Source: Gemmatimonadota bacterium (GTDB lineage: Bacteria > Gemmatimonadota > Gemmatimonadetes > Longimicrobiales > Longimicrobiaceae). Taken from it: a DNA stretch of 64,000 nt. Of the stretch, positions 53,532 through 62,691 are shown one piece after another (the stretch's first letter is position 1; every line of letters starts with the position of its first letter). The notes under the pieces were generated by a model. That model had not been told where the DNA came from, ran no database searches, and saw only the letters and a list, made by a program, of their open reading frames with translations. The stretch covers positions 17,418-81,417 of the forward strand of contig JAQBQD010000160.1 in NCBI GenBank assembly GCA_028287185.1, in the 5' to 3' direction. A program made the position numbers and the translations under genes.

Positions 53532-55662
53532 GCGGGTGGCCGCCCGGAGGTACGAGCTTCTCCCGGAGATCCTGTCCCGCGCCTTCACCTACGGCGGCGC
53601 GGCCATCTTCGCCTTCGCGGTGGGCCCCTTCGTGTACGACGGCCTGCGCGAGGGCTTTAGCCTGCGGTCGCTGGAGGCGGTGGCGTTCGGCATCGTGGCG
53701 GTGGCGCTGCTACGCTACGGCGCCGTGGCCCTCTCCAAGTTCTCGTACGTCACCATGACGGTGGTGCCTGTGGGCGCCCTCACCCTGCTGGGCGAGCCCG
53801 CCGCCGCCGTGGCCGCCGCCGCGCTGGGAACCCTGGCCGGCGACCTGTCCCGCCGCAAGCAGCTCTTTCCCACCATCATCAACGCCGGCCGCGAGGTGCT
53901 TCCCGCGGTCGGCGCCGCGGGCGTGCTGATGGCGGCGCTGGCGGCCATGGGCCTGCGCACCGACGCCGACCAGCCGCTCTCTCCCGGCATGGTGCTGGGG
54001 GTGCAGGCGATCCCGGCCGTCGTGGGCTACTTCCTGGCCTACTTCACCTTCTCGCGCGGCCTGTTCTACTTCTCGCTGGCGTACCGCGGCAAGCTGACGC
54101 GCGACGAGTGGAACGTCATCACCCGCTACGAGGTGAAGGCGGCGGCGCTGGGCATCGCGGCCTCCATCACCGTGGGCGTGGCCTTCACCTACTACGGGGT
54201 GGACTACGGCTGGGCCTTCATCCTGGCCTTCGTGGGCGTCGCCGGGCTGCTGGCGCGGCACCTGGTGATGGAGGCGATCGCGGCGGAGGAGCTGCGCAAG
54301 GTGATCGCCATGGAGACGGTGATCGCCGCCGGGATGCCGCTGCACGAGTCGCTGCGGCGCATCGAGGTGCTGGCGGACCGCCTGGTGGACTGGCGCTGGC
54401 TGCACATCTACGCGGGCGCCACGCCGGACGCGCTGGTGCCGGTGTACCCCGCGGGCGCGTCCGCCGCGCAGACGGCGTCGTTCGCGCGGCTGCGGGGCGC
54501 GGCGCTGGCGGCCGAGGGCCCGGTGGTGGTGGACGACGCCCACCACGACGTGCGGACGCCCGATCCCGGCGCCGTCCGCTCCGTCGTGCTGCAGCCCTTG
54601 CGCTACGGGCGCATCCCCCTGGGCGTGCTGGAGCTTGCCCACCACCGCACGCGCATCTACGGCCCGGGCGAGGTGCGGCTGATCGAGCGCTTCGGGCGGC
54701 AGGTGTCCATCGCCTTCCAGCTCGACTCGCTGGTGCGCCCCATGACGGACAGCGCCATCGACCTGGAGGACGAGCTTCGCCGCCTGGGCGGCCGGCTTTC
54801 GGCGCTGCGCGAGAGCGGGCAGGGGGTGGCGGCCCACGCGGTCCGCATCACGGAGCGCATCGCGGAGCAGGGCGAGCGCACGGCGCTGGGGCTGGAGGTG
54901 ACGGCGTCGCTGGCGGGCTCGGCGACGGAGATGGCGGAGGACGCCGCCGACTCGGCCGAGCGCAGCCGCGACACGGGGCGCCTGGCGGCGGAGAACCGCG
55001 GCGCCATCGTGCAGGCCATCGGCCGCCTGGTGGAGCTGCGCGACTTCGTGGACGGCGAGGCGCTGGAGATCGCCCGGCTGGCCGGCGCCTCGGACCAGAT
55101 CTCGGCGCTGGTGGGCTCCATCGCCGACATCTCGGAGCGCACCAACCTGCTGGCGCTGAACGCGGCCATCGAGGCGGCGCGCGCCGGCGAGCACGGCCGC
55201 GGCTTCGGCGTGGTGGCCGACGAGGTGCGCAAGCTGGCCGACAACAGCGCCCGCACCGCCGTCCGCGCGCAGGAGATGGTAGACTCCGTCTCGGGCCAGA
55301 TGGTGGAGGCGCGCGAGCGCATGCGGCAGGGCGCCGAGCGGCTGGCGGGCGTGGGCGACCTGTCGCAGTCCGCGCTCGAGTCGGTGGACCGCATCGTGTC
55401 GGCCGCGCAGACGGCGGGGGAGCTCACGGCGCGCATCGCCGCGCGGGCCCGCGAGCAGCAGGAGAACCTGGCCGCCCTGCGCGACGACATCGCCGCCGTT
55501 TCACGCATCGCCGGCGAGAACGGCGAGGGCGCCGCCAAGGTGGCCGAGTCCGCCAACGAGCAGGCCGCCACGCTGCAGGAGGTGGAGCGCACGGTGGACG
55601 CCCTGGGCGACGTCTCCGCCCGCCTGAACACCTACATCGCGCGCTTCACCGAGCTGGCGTAG
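53524..55662 (+). CDS. chemoreceptor-like protein with multi-helix membrane domain and GAF domain
   Basis: A 712-residue protein. The first 250 residues carry about seven or eight hydrophobic helices, not the usual two-helix receptor topology. A GAF-like domain (about 260-400, [20 protein letters not shown] to QVSIAFQL) follows. The C terminus is a methyl-accepting signalling domain with the conserved hairpin tip [20 protein letters not shown] and [14 protein letters not shown]. It would pass a membrane or cytoplasmic signal to CheA. It starts at a GTG eight bases inside trpA. No che genes adjoin; cheC is at 2123-2722. Confidence 0.85.
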   Translation: MAERVAARRYELLPEILSRAFTYGGAAIFAFAVGPFVYDGLREGFSLRSLEAVAFGIVAVALLRYGAVALSKFSYVTMTVVPVGALTLLGEPAAAVAAAALGTLAGDLSRRKQLFPTIINAGREVLPAVGAAGVLMAALAAMGLRTDADQPLSPGMVLGVQAIPAVVGYFLAYFTFSRGLFYFSLAYRGKLTRDEWNVITRYEVKAAALGIAASITVGVAFTYYGVDYGWAFILAFVGVAGLLARHLVMEAIAAEELRKVIAMETVIAAGMPLHESLRRIEVLADRLVDWRWLHIYAGATPDALVPVYPAGASAAQTASFARLRGAALAAEGPVVVDDAHHDVRTPDPGAVRSVVLQPLRYGRIPLGVLELAHHRTRIYGPGEVRLIERFGRQVSIAFQLDSLVRPMTDSAIDLEDELRRLGGRLSALRESGQGVAAHAVRITERIAEQGERTALGLEVTASLAGSATEMAEDAADSAERSRDTGRLAAENRGAIVQAIGRLVELRDFVDGEALEIARLAGASDQISALVGSIADISERTNLLALNAAIEAARAGEHGRGFGVVADEVRKLADNSARTAVRAQEMVDSVSGQMVEARERMRQGAERLAGVGDLSQSALESVDRIVSAAQTAGELTARIAARAREQQENLAALRDDIAAVSRIAGENGEGAAKVAESANEQAATLQEVERTVDALGDVSARLNTYIARFTELA

Positions 55663-56100
55663 GCACCGCCCAGGCGTCGCGATCCCACGTGCCGGCGTTC
55701 ACCGCCGGAGGCGGCGCAGGTTGCGCGGGTCGACGACCAGCGCGCCGCGGGGGGCCGGACGACCTCGCGACGTATGCGGCGTACGATTCGCCTGGATCGA
55801 GCCACCGGGGGGCGACGTGATCCGTGCCTACGCCACGTACTTCACCGAGAACCGAATCGTGGCCGGTGTGGCGAGCCGCGGCGATCCGTGACAGCGTGTG
55901 CGGAGCCGGGCGCCGCAGCATGACCGGCCGAAGGGCCGGCGCTCATCTGGAGTGCCGTCCCTTCGCGCACATAGACGGGAGATTCGACGCGCCGACGATG
56001 CTCGCGTACGTCCCCTCCGCGCCCTTGCGTCTGGCCGATGGGGGCGGAAGATTGGGCGCGCACCGGTTGGACCTGCGACTCGCATCGATGGAGGAATCGA
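55663..56100. other. intergenic region, no gene seen
   Basis: No convincing coding frame or repeat. A minus-strand frame reading GALVVDPRNLRRLRR up to a stop near 55700 looks protein-like for about 15 residues only and may be a gene remnant. Confidence 0.3.
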
Positions 56101-56637
56101 ATGGCGGGCACGATGTTCACGGACGACGCCTCGTCGGGCCGCTCACCGCGGCAGCACTTCCTGGACGTGTTCGAGCGCGAGCACCAGACGACGCTCCGCG
56201 TGCTGCGTGGGTATCCCGACGACAAGCTGGACCTGCGGCCCGGCGAGAAGTCGATGTCGGCGCGCGAGCTGGTGAAGATATTCGTGCTGGAGCAGTGGCT
56301 GGCCGAGCGCGCCATGACGGAGGGCTTCGACTGGTCCTCGCCGCCGCCGGCGCAGCCGGAGCTTCCGCCCACGATCGAGGGCGTGGCGCAGCTGCTGGAC
56401 GAGCGCCACCGGACCGTGGTGGAGCTGGTCCGCGACGCGTCGGACGAGGACTTGGCGGGCACGGTGAAGTTCTTCACCGCGCCGAAGACCCTCGGCGACG
56501 TGCCGAAGCTGGACTTCCTGTGGGGCATGATCTACGACCAGATCCACCACCGCGGCCAGCTTTCCGTCTACCTGCGCGTCGCCGGGGCGAAGGTGCCCTC
56601 CATCTACGGGCCCAGCGCGGACGAGCCGTGGACGTAA
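56101..56637 (+). CDS. DinB-like four-helix protein
   Basis: A 178-residue protein of the DinB/YfiT-like four-helix-bundle group. The C-terminal metal-site motif DQIHHRGQLSVYLR with two histidines is clear. The first family histidine, normally in helix 2 near the SARELV segment (here ELVKIFVLEQWL), is absent, so metal binding may be altered. A strong GGAGGAATCG precedes ATG 56101. DinB-like proteins include thiol transferases and other hydrolases; the substrate is unknown. Confidence 0.78.
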   Translation: MAGTMFTDDASSGRSPRQHFLDVFEREHQTTLRVLRGYPDDKLDLRPGEKSMSARELVKIFVLEQWLAERAMTEGFDWSSPPPAQPELPPTIEGVAQLLDERHRTVVELVRDASDEDLAGTVKFFTAPKTLGDVPKLDFLWGMIYDQIHHRGQLSVYLRVAGAKVPSIYGPSADEPWT

Positions 56638-56697
56638 GCTCCGCCGGGGGGAGCCTGAGCGCACCCGGGGACAGACGCGGCGCCGGAGGCTGATATG

Positions 56698-56738
56698 AGA
56701 AGCGGGCGGAACCTCCTTCGAGGCGCCGGCCCGCTTCT
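56698..56738. terminator. bidirectional terminator-like hairpin
   Basis: A perfect 10-bp stem AGAAGCGGGC / GCCCGCTTCT with a 21-base loop lies between the DinB-like gene and the convergent peptide gene. Confidence 0.6.
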
Positions 56739-56758
56739 TCGTCCGCCTTTGCCGACGG

Positions 56759-56950
56759 TCAGCCGCGCGCGACCGGACAGGTGCACGCCGCGTCCATCGC
56801 CAGCCCGCACGAGGTCACGCACGAGTACACGCACGAGCCCCGGTTGGTGGCGTCGTCGTTGCCGAACACCGTGCCCTCCAGCACGGGCGGCGTCAGCGTC
56901 TCGAACGACTCCACCGCCAGCGTGTCCAGCTCCAGCTTGAGCTTTCTCAT
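56759..56950 (-). CDS. pinensin-like RiPP (lanthipeptide) precursor peptide
   Basis: A 63-residue peptide. The N-terminal part MRKLKLELDTLAVESFET matches the leader style of pinensin-family lanthipeptide precursors (Lys/Leu-rich start, then L-x-VESFET). A short linker with EGTVFG follows. The C-terminal core has five cysteines and several Ser/Thr (GSCVYSCVTSCG, then AACTCPVARG), suited to thioether formation. AGGAGG lies five bases before the ATG. No lanthionine synthetase, peptidase or transporter gene is in the window, so modification would depend on enzymes elsewhere. Assignment is by leader resemblance; the mature product is unknown. Confidence 0.72.
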   Translation of the reverse strand: MRKLKLELDTLAVESFETLTPPVLEGTVFGNDDATNRGSCVYSCVTSCGLAMDAACTCPVARG

Positions 56951-57196
56951 CGAAGCCTCCTGGGATGTGGGAACCGCCGTCCGCGGCTGGGTGTCGCGGG
57001 CGCCGTCGCCGGTCGACGGGATCGCACCGAGGCGAGCGTCCGGAGCCACGTGGCTCCCCGACGTCTCGCCGGCGGATGCGCGCCTCCCGCCGCAAGAGAC
57101 GTTCCGAATTCGGACACAACTTGCCGACTCGGTCGACCGGGAGGGAGCGGCGCCCGAAGCCGAAGCCCCCATCCCGGTGCCGAGCGGCGGCTTCGG

Positions 57197-58903
57197 TCAG
57201 TCGGGGGATGCGGGCTCGGTGTCGGGTTCGCGAAGGCGCTCCTCGACGGCGGGATCTGGCTCCACGAAGATCGTGCGCGCCTGGAGAAGCGTGACGCTGC
57301 CGGGCGGGGCGCCGCGCGGCTTGCGCACGTGCTTGCGGCGCGTCCAGTCCACCGCGACGGTGCCGGACGCGCGCGCCTTGCTGAAGACCGCCGCCAGCAC
57401 CGCCGCCTCCTCCAGGTCCCGCGCGGGCGGCGCGGCGTCCCCGTCGCGCCAGCGCAGGATGACGTGCGAGCCGGGAACCGACCGCGCGTGCAGCCACACG
57501 TCCCCCGGCGACGAGTGCCCGAAGGTGAGGCGGTCGTTGTCGCGCGAGGTGCGTCCCACGCGCACCTCCAGCCCGCCCGAGGTGCGGTACGGGCGATACG
57601 GCACGCGCGGCGCAGGCGCCCCGCCGGACCGCTGCTTCTGCGGTGGCGACTTCGCCAGCGCGCGCAGCGCCCAGGGCGGAAGCCCGTCCCCGGACTCCGC
57701 CTGCGCGACGGCGGCCTGCCACCGCGCCAGCTCCTCCTCCGCCTTCGCCAGCAGCTCCGGCAGGCGCTGCTCGGCGCGCTCGCGGCGGCCGGCCTCGTCG
57801 TACATCCGCCGCGCGTTCTCCACCGGCTTCAGCGCGGGATCCAGCGCCACCTCCACCTCCACGCCGTCCTCCCACCCCGGCAGGCGCGCGGACGAGGCGC
57901 CCTCCGTCACGTACTGGAGATACGAGAGCAGGTGGTCCGCAACCTTGCGGATGCGGTCCGCCTCGCCCGCGCGCTCGCCTTCCTTGCGCAGGCTCCCGAT
58001 GCGGCGCTCCAGCCCCGCCGCCCGTTTCCCCGCCAGCGCCAGCAGCCGCGCGCCGTCCTGCGCCCCGGCGGAAGCGTCGGGCAGCTCCGCCGCGCCGGCG
58101 ACGGCCTCCATCGCGTCGAGAAGGGAAGGCGCGGCGTCGTACGGCACGCCGTCGAGAGGCGCGACGTAGGGCTGGAGGCCCTTCGCGGAGCGGAGGACGA
58201 CGGGGAAGGCCTCGCGCTGGGAGTGCAGCGCCCACCATCGCTCGAAGGCGACGAGGAGCGCGGCGGGCGAGTCGTCCGCCAGGGCGGGGGCGAGGATGGG
58301 ACGGGCGTTCAGCGGGCTGGCATCGGCGAACCAGCGCAGGAAGGCCGCGCCGCGCTCGGGCAGGGCGACCGGGGCCAGCGTCGCCTCCCAGAACGCCCAC
58401 GCCTCCTCGCGCGTCGCCTTCTGCGCGCCGAACCGCGGCTCGCCGCCGGGGGGCGCGTAGACGGCGCCGGACTGGAGGGTACGGCCGCCGGCGTCGCGGG
58501 TGCGGAGAAGGGAGACGATGCGGCGGTCCGTGGAATCGACCAGCAGCGCGTTCCACTGGTTGGTGTGCAGCTCCACGACCAGGGTGCGGCTGCCGCCCTT
58601 GAAGCGGTTGCCCTCCTTCAGGTCGATGCGCAGCAGGCGCTCGTCGGGCGGCGCGGAGACGCGGGCGATGCGGGCGGTGGGGGCCAGCGCCTCGGTGCCG
58701 GCGGGGCGGGGCACCACGCGCACCCACCCGGCGTCGGGGTGCAGGTCGAAGCGCAGGGCCTCGCCGCGGTCCAGCGGCAGCGTGGCCGAGCGGTCGCGGT
58801 CGAAGCGCGGAGACGGGTGCGCGGAGCGGCCCGCCAGGCGGCGGTCGAGCTCCGCGGCGACGCCGCGGGCGAGGGCTGGATCCCACCGAATCGGGTTTGA
58901 CAC
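57197..58903 (-). CDS. NFACT-family ribosome quality-control protein (RqcH-like)
   Basis: A 568-residue NFACT protein. The N-terminal NFACT-N/FbpA domain (about 1-290, for example RIDLKEGNRFKGG and VVELHTNQWNALLVD) leads into a long coiled coil (about 290-440). The NFACT-R RNA-binding domain lies at about 455-560 (LEVRVGRTSRDNDRLTF and SPGDVWLHARSVPGSHVILR). RqcH proteins bind stalled 50S-tRNA complexes and add alanine tails. The start is a GTG at 58903 that overlaps the panB promoter. The related fibronectin-binding function of Gram-positive homologues is unlikely here. Confidence 0.88.
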   Translation of the reverse strand: MSNPIRWDPALARGVAAELDRRLAGRSAHPSPRFDRDRSATLPLDRGEALRFDLHPDAGWVRVVPRPAGTEALAPTARIARVSAPPDERLLRIDLKEGNRFKGGSRTLVVELHTNQWNALLVDSTDRRIVSLLRTRDAGGRTLQSGAVYAPPGGEPRFGAQKATREEAWAFWEATLAPVALPERGAAFLRWFADASPLNARPILAPALADDSPAALLVAFERWWALHSQREAFPVVLRSAKGLQPYVAPLDGVPYDAAPSLLDAMEAVAGAAELPDASAGAQDGARLLALAGKRAAGLERRIGSLRKEGERAGEADRIRKVADHLLSYLQYVTEGASSARLPGWEDGVEVEVALDPALKPVENARRMYDEAGRRERAEQRLPELLAKAEEELARWQAAVAQAESGDGLPPWALRALAKSPPQKQRSGGAPAPRVPYRPYRTSGGLEVRVGRTSRDNDRLTFGHSSPGDVWLHARSVPGSHVILRWRDGDAAPPARDLEEAAVLAAVFSKARASGTVAVDWTRRKHVRKPRGAPPGSVTLLQARTIFVEPDPAVEERLREPDTEPASPD

Positions 58904-58925
58904 CCGGTCAAGATCTCGTTACGTT
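58897..58925 (+). promoter_or_regulatory. promoter candidate for panBCD
   Basis: Perfect TTGACA (58897-58902), 17 bases, TACGTT (58920-58925; weak). It lies across the start codon of the divergent NFACT gene and about 100 bases before panB. Confidence 0.5.
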
Positions 58926-59026
58926 TTCGCCACGTCAACCCGCATGGAACGGACATGGATCGCCCCGGACGGGCGCTGTCCACAACTTGACGCGCGGACG
59001 ACCGGGGCACTGCAACGAGGCCCTGT

Positions 59027-59851
59027 ATGTCCACTCAAAGCGGGAATGGCGCGCGGCGGGTCACGGTGGCCGACCTCCGCGAGATGAAGCGGCGTGGCGA
59101 TCCCATCACGTCGCTCACGGCGTACGACTACCTCTTCGCGAGGCTGGTCGACCAGGCCGGCGTGGACGTCATCCTCGTCGGCGATTCGCTCGGGCAGGTG
59201 GTGCTGGGGCTCGACTCCACCCTGCCCGTCACGCTGGACGACATGATCCACCACGCCCGCGCCGTGCGCCGCGGCGTGGAGCGGGCCCTGCTCGTCGTAG
59301 ACCTCCCCTTCCTGACGTACCAGATCTCGCCCCAGGAGGCGCTCCGCAACGCCGGACGCGTGCTCCAGGAGACGGGCGCGTCCGCCGTGAAGCTGGAGGG
59401 CGGCAGCGACGAGATCGCCCAGACCGTGCGGACGCTGGTCCGCGCCGGAATCCCCGTCATGGGCCACCTGGGCTTCACCCCCCAGTCGGTGAACGTGACG
59501 GGGGTCCGCGTTCAGGGGCGCGACGAGGACGGCCCCCGCCGCATCCTGGAGGAGGCGCGCCGCCTGGAGGAGGCAGGCTGCTTCGCCATGGTGCTGGAGC
59601 TGGTGCCGGGCGCGATCGCGCGGACCGTCACGGCCCAGGTCGGCATCCCCACCATCGGCATCGGCGCCGGCGCGGAGTGCGACGGGCAGGTGCTGGTGCT
59701 GCACGACATGCTGGGGCTGAACCCCGGCTTCCAGCCGCGCTTCCTGCGCCGCTTCGCCGAGGTGGGCGAGCTGGCGTCCGAGGGCGTGGGCGCCTTCGTG
59801 CGCGCCGTGAAGGAGCGCGAGTACCCCGCGCAGGAGCACACCTTCGAATGA
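59027..59851 (+). CDS. panB: 3-methyl-2-oxobutanoate hydroxymethyltransferase
   Basis: The 274-residue enzyme makes ketopantoate from alpha-ketoisovalerate and methylenetetrahydrofolate. Family motifs are SLTAYDYLFARLVDQAGVD, ILVGDSLGQVVLG, KLEGG, GHLGFTPQSVN, and FAMVLELVP with the catalytic glutamate. It is the first gene of panB-panC-panD; its stop overlaps the panC start by four bases. Confidence 0.97.
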   Translation: MSTQSGNGARRVTVADLREMKRRGDPITSLTAYDYLFARLVDQAGVDVILVGDSLGQVVLGLDSTLPVTLDDMIHHARAVRRGVERALLVVDLPFLTYQISPQEALRNAGRVLQETGASAVKLEGGSDEIAQTVRTLVRAGIPVMGHLGFTPQSVNVTGVRVQGRDEDGPRRILEEARRLEEAGCFAMVLELVPGAIARTVTAQVGIPTIGIGAGAECDGQVLVLHDMLGLNPGFQPRFLRRFAEVGELASEGVGAFVRAVKEREYPAQEHTFE

Positions 59852-60786
59852 GCGCCCGGACCGCAGCCGCCGTCGCCTTCGTGGCCGATCCCGCCCCTGC
59901 CGCCGAAGCCGCGCCCCTCCTTTCCGTGGTGAAGGGCGGGGCGCGCGTGGCGGAGACGCGGGCCGAGGTGCGCGAAGCCGTCCGCGCCGCACGGGCGGCC
60001 GGGAAGCGGATCGCGCTCGTGCCCACGATGGGCTACCTGCACGAGGGCCACCTGACCCTCGTCGACCGCGCGCGCGAGGTGGCGGACTGGGTGGCGGTCT
60101 CGGTCTTCGTCAACCCGCTGCAGTTCGGCCCCGGCGAGGACCTGGCGCGCTATCCGCGCGACCTGCCGCGCGACGTGGAGCTGGCGTTCGGGCGCGGCGC
60201 GGACCTGGTGTTCGCGCCGTCGGTGGAGGAGATGTATCCCCACGGCGAGCCGCGCGTGACCGTCGTCCCGGAGGACGGGATGGCGGAGCGCCTGTGCGGG
60301 GCCAGCCGGCCCGGGCACTTCCGCGGCGTGCTGACGGTGGTGGCCAAGCTCTTCGGAACCTTCACGCCGGACGTGGCCGTCTTCGGGCAGAAGGACTTCC
60401 AGCAGGCGACGCTCATCCGCCGCATGGTGGACGACCTCGATCTCCCGGTGGCGGTGGACGTGGCGCCCACCGTGCGCGAGGCGGACGGGCTGGCCCTCAG
60501 CTCGCGCAACGTCTACCTGTCCGCGGACGAACGGGCCCGAGCGCTGGCGCTGTCGCGGGGGCTGCGACGCGCGGCGGAGCTGTTCGCCGCCGGCGAGACG
60601 GACGGCGGCGCGCTCCGGGCGGTGCTGCGCGGCGCGATGTCCGCGCCCGGGGTGGAGATGGAGTACGGCGAGGTGTTCGACGCGCGAACGCTTGCGCCCG
60701 TCGCGCGGGCCGTTCCGGGCTCGGTGATGGCCGTGGCGGCGCGCGTCGGCCGCACGCGGCTGATCGACAACGCCGTTCTCGCCTGA
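59848..60786 (+). CDS. panC: pantothenate synthetase
   Basis: The 312-residue enzyme condenses pantoate and beta-alanine with ATP. Motifs [14 protein letters not shown] (with the HxGH site), [33 protein letters not shown] and [11 protein letters not shown] are all present. About 30 extra N-terminal residues (Ala/Pro-rich) precede the fold. ATGA overlap with panB. Confidence 0.96.
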   Translation: MSARTAAAVAFVADPAPAAEAAPLLSVVKGGARVAETRAEVREAVRAARAAGKRIALVPTMGYLHEGHLTLVDRAREVADWVAVSVFVNPLQFGPGEDLARYPRDLPRDVELAFGRGADLVFAPSVEEMYPHGEPRVTVVPEDGMAERLCGASRPGHFRGVLTVVAKLFGTFTPDVAVFGQKDFQQATLIRRMVDDLDLPVAVDVAPTVREADGLALSSRNVYLSADERARALALSRGLRRAAELFAAGETDGGALRAVLRGAMSAPGVEMEYGEVFDARTLAPVARAVPGSVMAVAARVGRTRLIDNAVLA

Positions 60787-60871
60787 TCGAAGTGCGGGCT
60801 CGGTCGATCGACCGCGTCGTTCTCCGCGGATCGAGCGCCGTGGAGGGCTGAAACCAGCGAGGAGGAGCGCC

Positions 60872-61246
60872 ATGCTTCGCACGATGTGCAAGTCCAAGAT
60901 CCACCGCGCCACGGTCACGGGCGCGGACCTCCACTACGTGGGCTCCATCACCGTCGACCCCGTGCTGATGGAGGCCGCCGACCTGCGGGAGTACGAGCAG
61001 GTGCAGGTGGTGAACGTCAACAACGGCGCGCGGTTCGAGACGTACGTCATTCCCGGCGTGCCGGACGCGGGCGAGATCTGCCTGAACGGCGCGGCGGCCC
61101 GCCTGGTCCAGCCGGGCGACACGGTCATCGTCCTCAGCTACGCGCAGTACGACGAGGCCGAGCTGGAGGCGTACGGCCCCAACGTCGTCTTCGTGGACGA
61201 GCGAAACCGCATCTCCCGCGACGCGCTCAAGGCCGTCGCCTCCTGA
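60872..61246 (+). CDS. panD: aspartate 1-decarboxylase
   Basis: The 124-residue pyruvoyl enzyme makes beta-alanine from aspartate. The self-cleavage site Gly24-Ser25 is in [11 protein letters not shown], and [12 protein letters not shown] and [12 protein letters not shown] are canonical. With panB and panC it completes a three-gene pantothenate unit. An 85-base gap separates it from panC; GAGGAG precedes the ATG. Confidence 0.97.
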   Translation: MLRTMCKSKIHRATVTGADLHYVGSITVDPVLMEAADLREYEQVQVVNVNNGARFETYVIPGVPDAGEICLNGAAARLVQPGDTVIVLSYAQYDEAELEAYGPNVVFVDERNRISRDALKAVAS

Positions 61247-61268
61247 CGCCGGGCTGGCGCTCGGGACG

Positions 61269-61300
61269 CGGCCCCCGCACCTTTGCCCGTGCGGGGGCCG
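61269..61300 (+). terminator. terminator-like hairpin after panD
   Basis: A perfect 12-bp stem CGGCCCCCGCAC / GTGCGGGGGCCG with an 8-base loop, 23 bases after the panD stop. No T tract follows. Confidence 0.6.
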
Positions 61301-61353
61301 TCGCGCGCCCGCCAGCCTCCTTCGTCTCCCTTCGGCCCCCGCACGACCGAGCG

Positions 61354-61950
61354 ATGACCGCCGCGGAACCGAACGTGTCCGTGCCCAGCCCCCTGCTGCG
61401 CGCCGCCGCCCGCGGCGAGCTGCCGGCGTGGACCTGCGTGAAGCCCAAGCGCCTGGCGCACATGGGCCGCGTGGCGGCGCTGCTGCGGGCGTGGGCCGAG
61501 CAGCTTCGGCTTTCGGAGGCGGAGGCGGACCGCTGGTGCGCGGCGGGATGGCTGCACGACGCCCTGCGCGACGCGGACCCGGAGGCGCTGCGCCCCCTGG
61601 TGCCGCCTGCATTCCGCGACCTGCATCCACTGCTGCTGCACGGCCCCGCCGCGGCGGAGAAGCTGGCGGGCGAGGCGGACGAGGAGATGCTGGACGCCAT
61701 CCGCTACCACACGCTGGGCTGCGCCTGCTTCGGACGGCTGGGGCGCGCGCTGTACCTGGCCGACTTCATGGAGCCCGGGCGGACGTTCGACGTCGCGTGG
61801 ACGGCGTCGCTGCGCGCGCGCATGCCGGCGGAGATGCACGCGGTGCTGCGCGACGTGGTGGAGGCGCGGGTGCGGCACGTGGAGGAGGGCGGCGCCGTTC
61901 ATCCCCTGACGCTGGAGTTCCACCGCGCCGTGTGCGGAGGCGCGCCGTGA
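61354..61950 (+). CDS. YqeK-like HD-domain phosphohydrolase
   Basis: A 198-residue HD-domain protein. The metal motif is GWLHDALRDADPEAL, preceded by RLAHMGRVAALLRAWAEQL, which supplies the first histidine. IRYHTLGCACFGRLGRALYLADFMEPGR is the usual YqeK-type second half. YqeK proteins hydrolyse diadenosine tetraphosphate symmetrically. In many bacteria yqeK lies near nadD and a ribosome silencing factor; here only the downstream LytR_C gene is shared with that type of context. Stop overlaps the next gene (GTGA). Confidence 0.82.
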   Translation: MTAAEPNVSVPSPLLRAAARGELPAWTCVKPKRLAHMGRVAALLRAWAEQLRLSEAEADRWCAAGWLHDALRDADPEALRPLVPPAFRDLHPLLLHGPAAAEKLAGEADEEMLDAIRYHTLGCACFGRLGRALYLADFMEPGRTFDVAWTASLRARMPAEMHAVLRDVVEARVRHVEEGGAVHPLTLEFHRAVCGGAP

Positions 61951-62525
61951 GGCGGCTGCAGAACCTGGGGCTGGCGGCGCTGGGCCTCGTCGTCCTCGGG
62001 CTGCTCGCGTCGAGCGTGATGGGCGTCGCGGGAAAGGCCTCGCCCGCCGCGCCTGCGTCCCTGCCCGCGGGCGCGGTGCCCGAGCCCCCGGCGGACCGCA
62101 TCCAGGTCGAGGTGCTGAACGCCTCCGGCCGCCCCGGGCTGGCGAAGGACGTCATGCGCTACCTGCGCGAGCGCGGCTTCGACGTGGTGAGCACCGGCAA
62201 CGCGCGTCCGCCCGACGGCACCGCCACGCGCGTGCTGGCCCGCACCCGCGACGTCCGGGCCGCGCGCGAGGTGGCGGAGTCGCTCCACGTCGCCACGGTC
62301 GCGACGCAGGTGGATACCACGCTGGTGCTGGACGCCAGCGTGGTGCTGGGCAGGGACTGGGTGATGCCCGGCTCCGCGGCGCCGAATCCGCCGCCCGCCG
62401 CCGCGCCGGCCACCGCCCCGGCCGATCCCGCGGTCGCGACGAGCCCGACCTCCGCGCCCGCGCATCCGCGCGCGAAGGCGGCACCGGCGGGACACGCCGC
62501 ACCGGCGCCGGGACATCCGAAGTAG
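61947..62525 (+). CDS. LytR C-terminal-domain protein
   Basis: A 192-residue protein with one N-terminal transmembrane helix (GLAALGLVVLGLLASSVMG). A LytR_C-type domain follows (about 52-130), with the hallmark IQVEVLNASGRPGLAKDV and ADTTLV-like ending (VDTTLVLDASVVLGRDW). The last 55 residues are Pro/Ala-rich with several His and Lys. It probably faces the periplasm and may act in cell-wall polymer attachment or spatial organisation; LytR_C alone has no known catalytic role. GTG start overlaps the YqeK-like gene. Confidence 0.82.
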   Translation: MRRLQNLGLAALGLVVLGLLASSVMGVAGKASPAAPASLPAGAVPEPPADRIQVEVLNASGRPGLAKDVMRYLRERGFDVVSTGNARPPDGTATRVLARTRDVRAAREVAESLHVATVATQVDTTLVLDASVVLGRDWVMPGSAAPNPPPAAAPATAPADPAVATSPTSAPAHPRAKAAPAGHAAPAPGHPK

Positions 62526-62635
62526 CTCGTCCAGGCGAGATGTCGACGAACGGCGGGTCGTGGATCCGTTCGCTGGATGGGCTTCGACCCCGATCCGGAG
62601 CCTTCCCACCGGCGGCTGATCGTGAGCGACACGGA

Positions 62636-62670
62636 GCGGGGGCGGAGAGCATCATGCTCCTCGCCCCCGC
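62636..62670. terminator. bidirectional terminator between convergent genes
   Basis: A 9-bp stem GCGGGGGCG / CGCCCCCGC continues inside, past a wobble and a mismatch, as GAGCAT / ATGCTC. It lies between the LytR_C gene and the convergent lipoprotein gene. Confidence 0.65.
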
Positions 62671-62691
62671 CGCCGTTCGATGCGCCGGCGG

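Noticed and set aside
55663..56100. Gene remnant on the minus strand ending near 55700
   Set aside because: Only about 15 residues look protein-like; too little to call.
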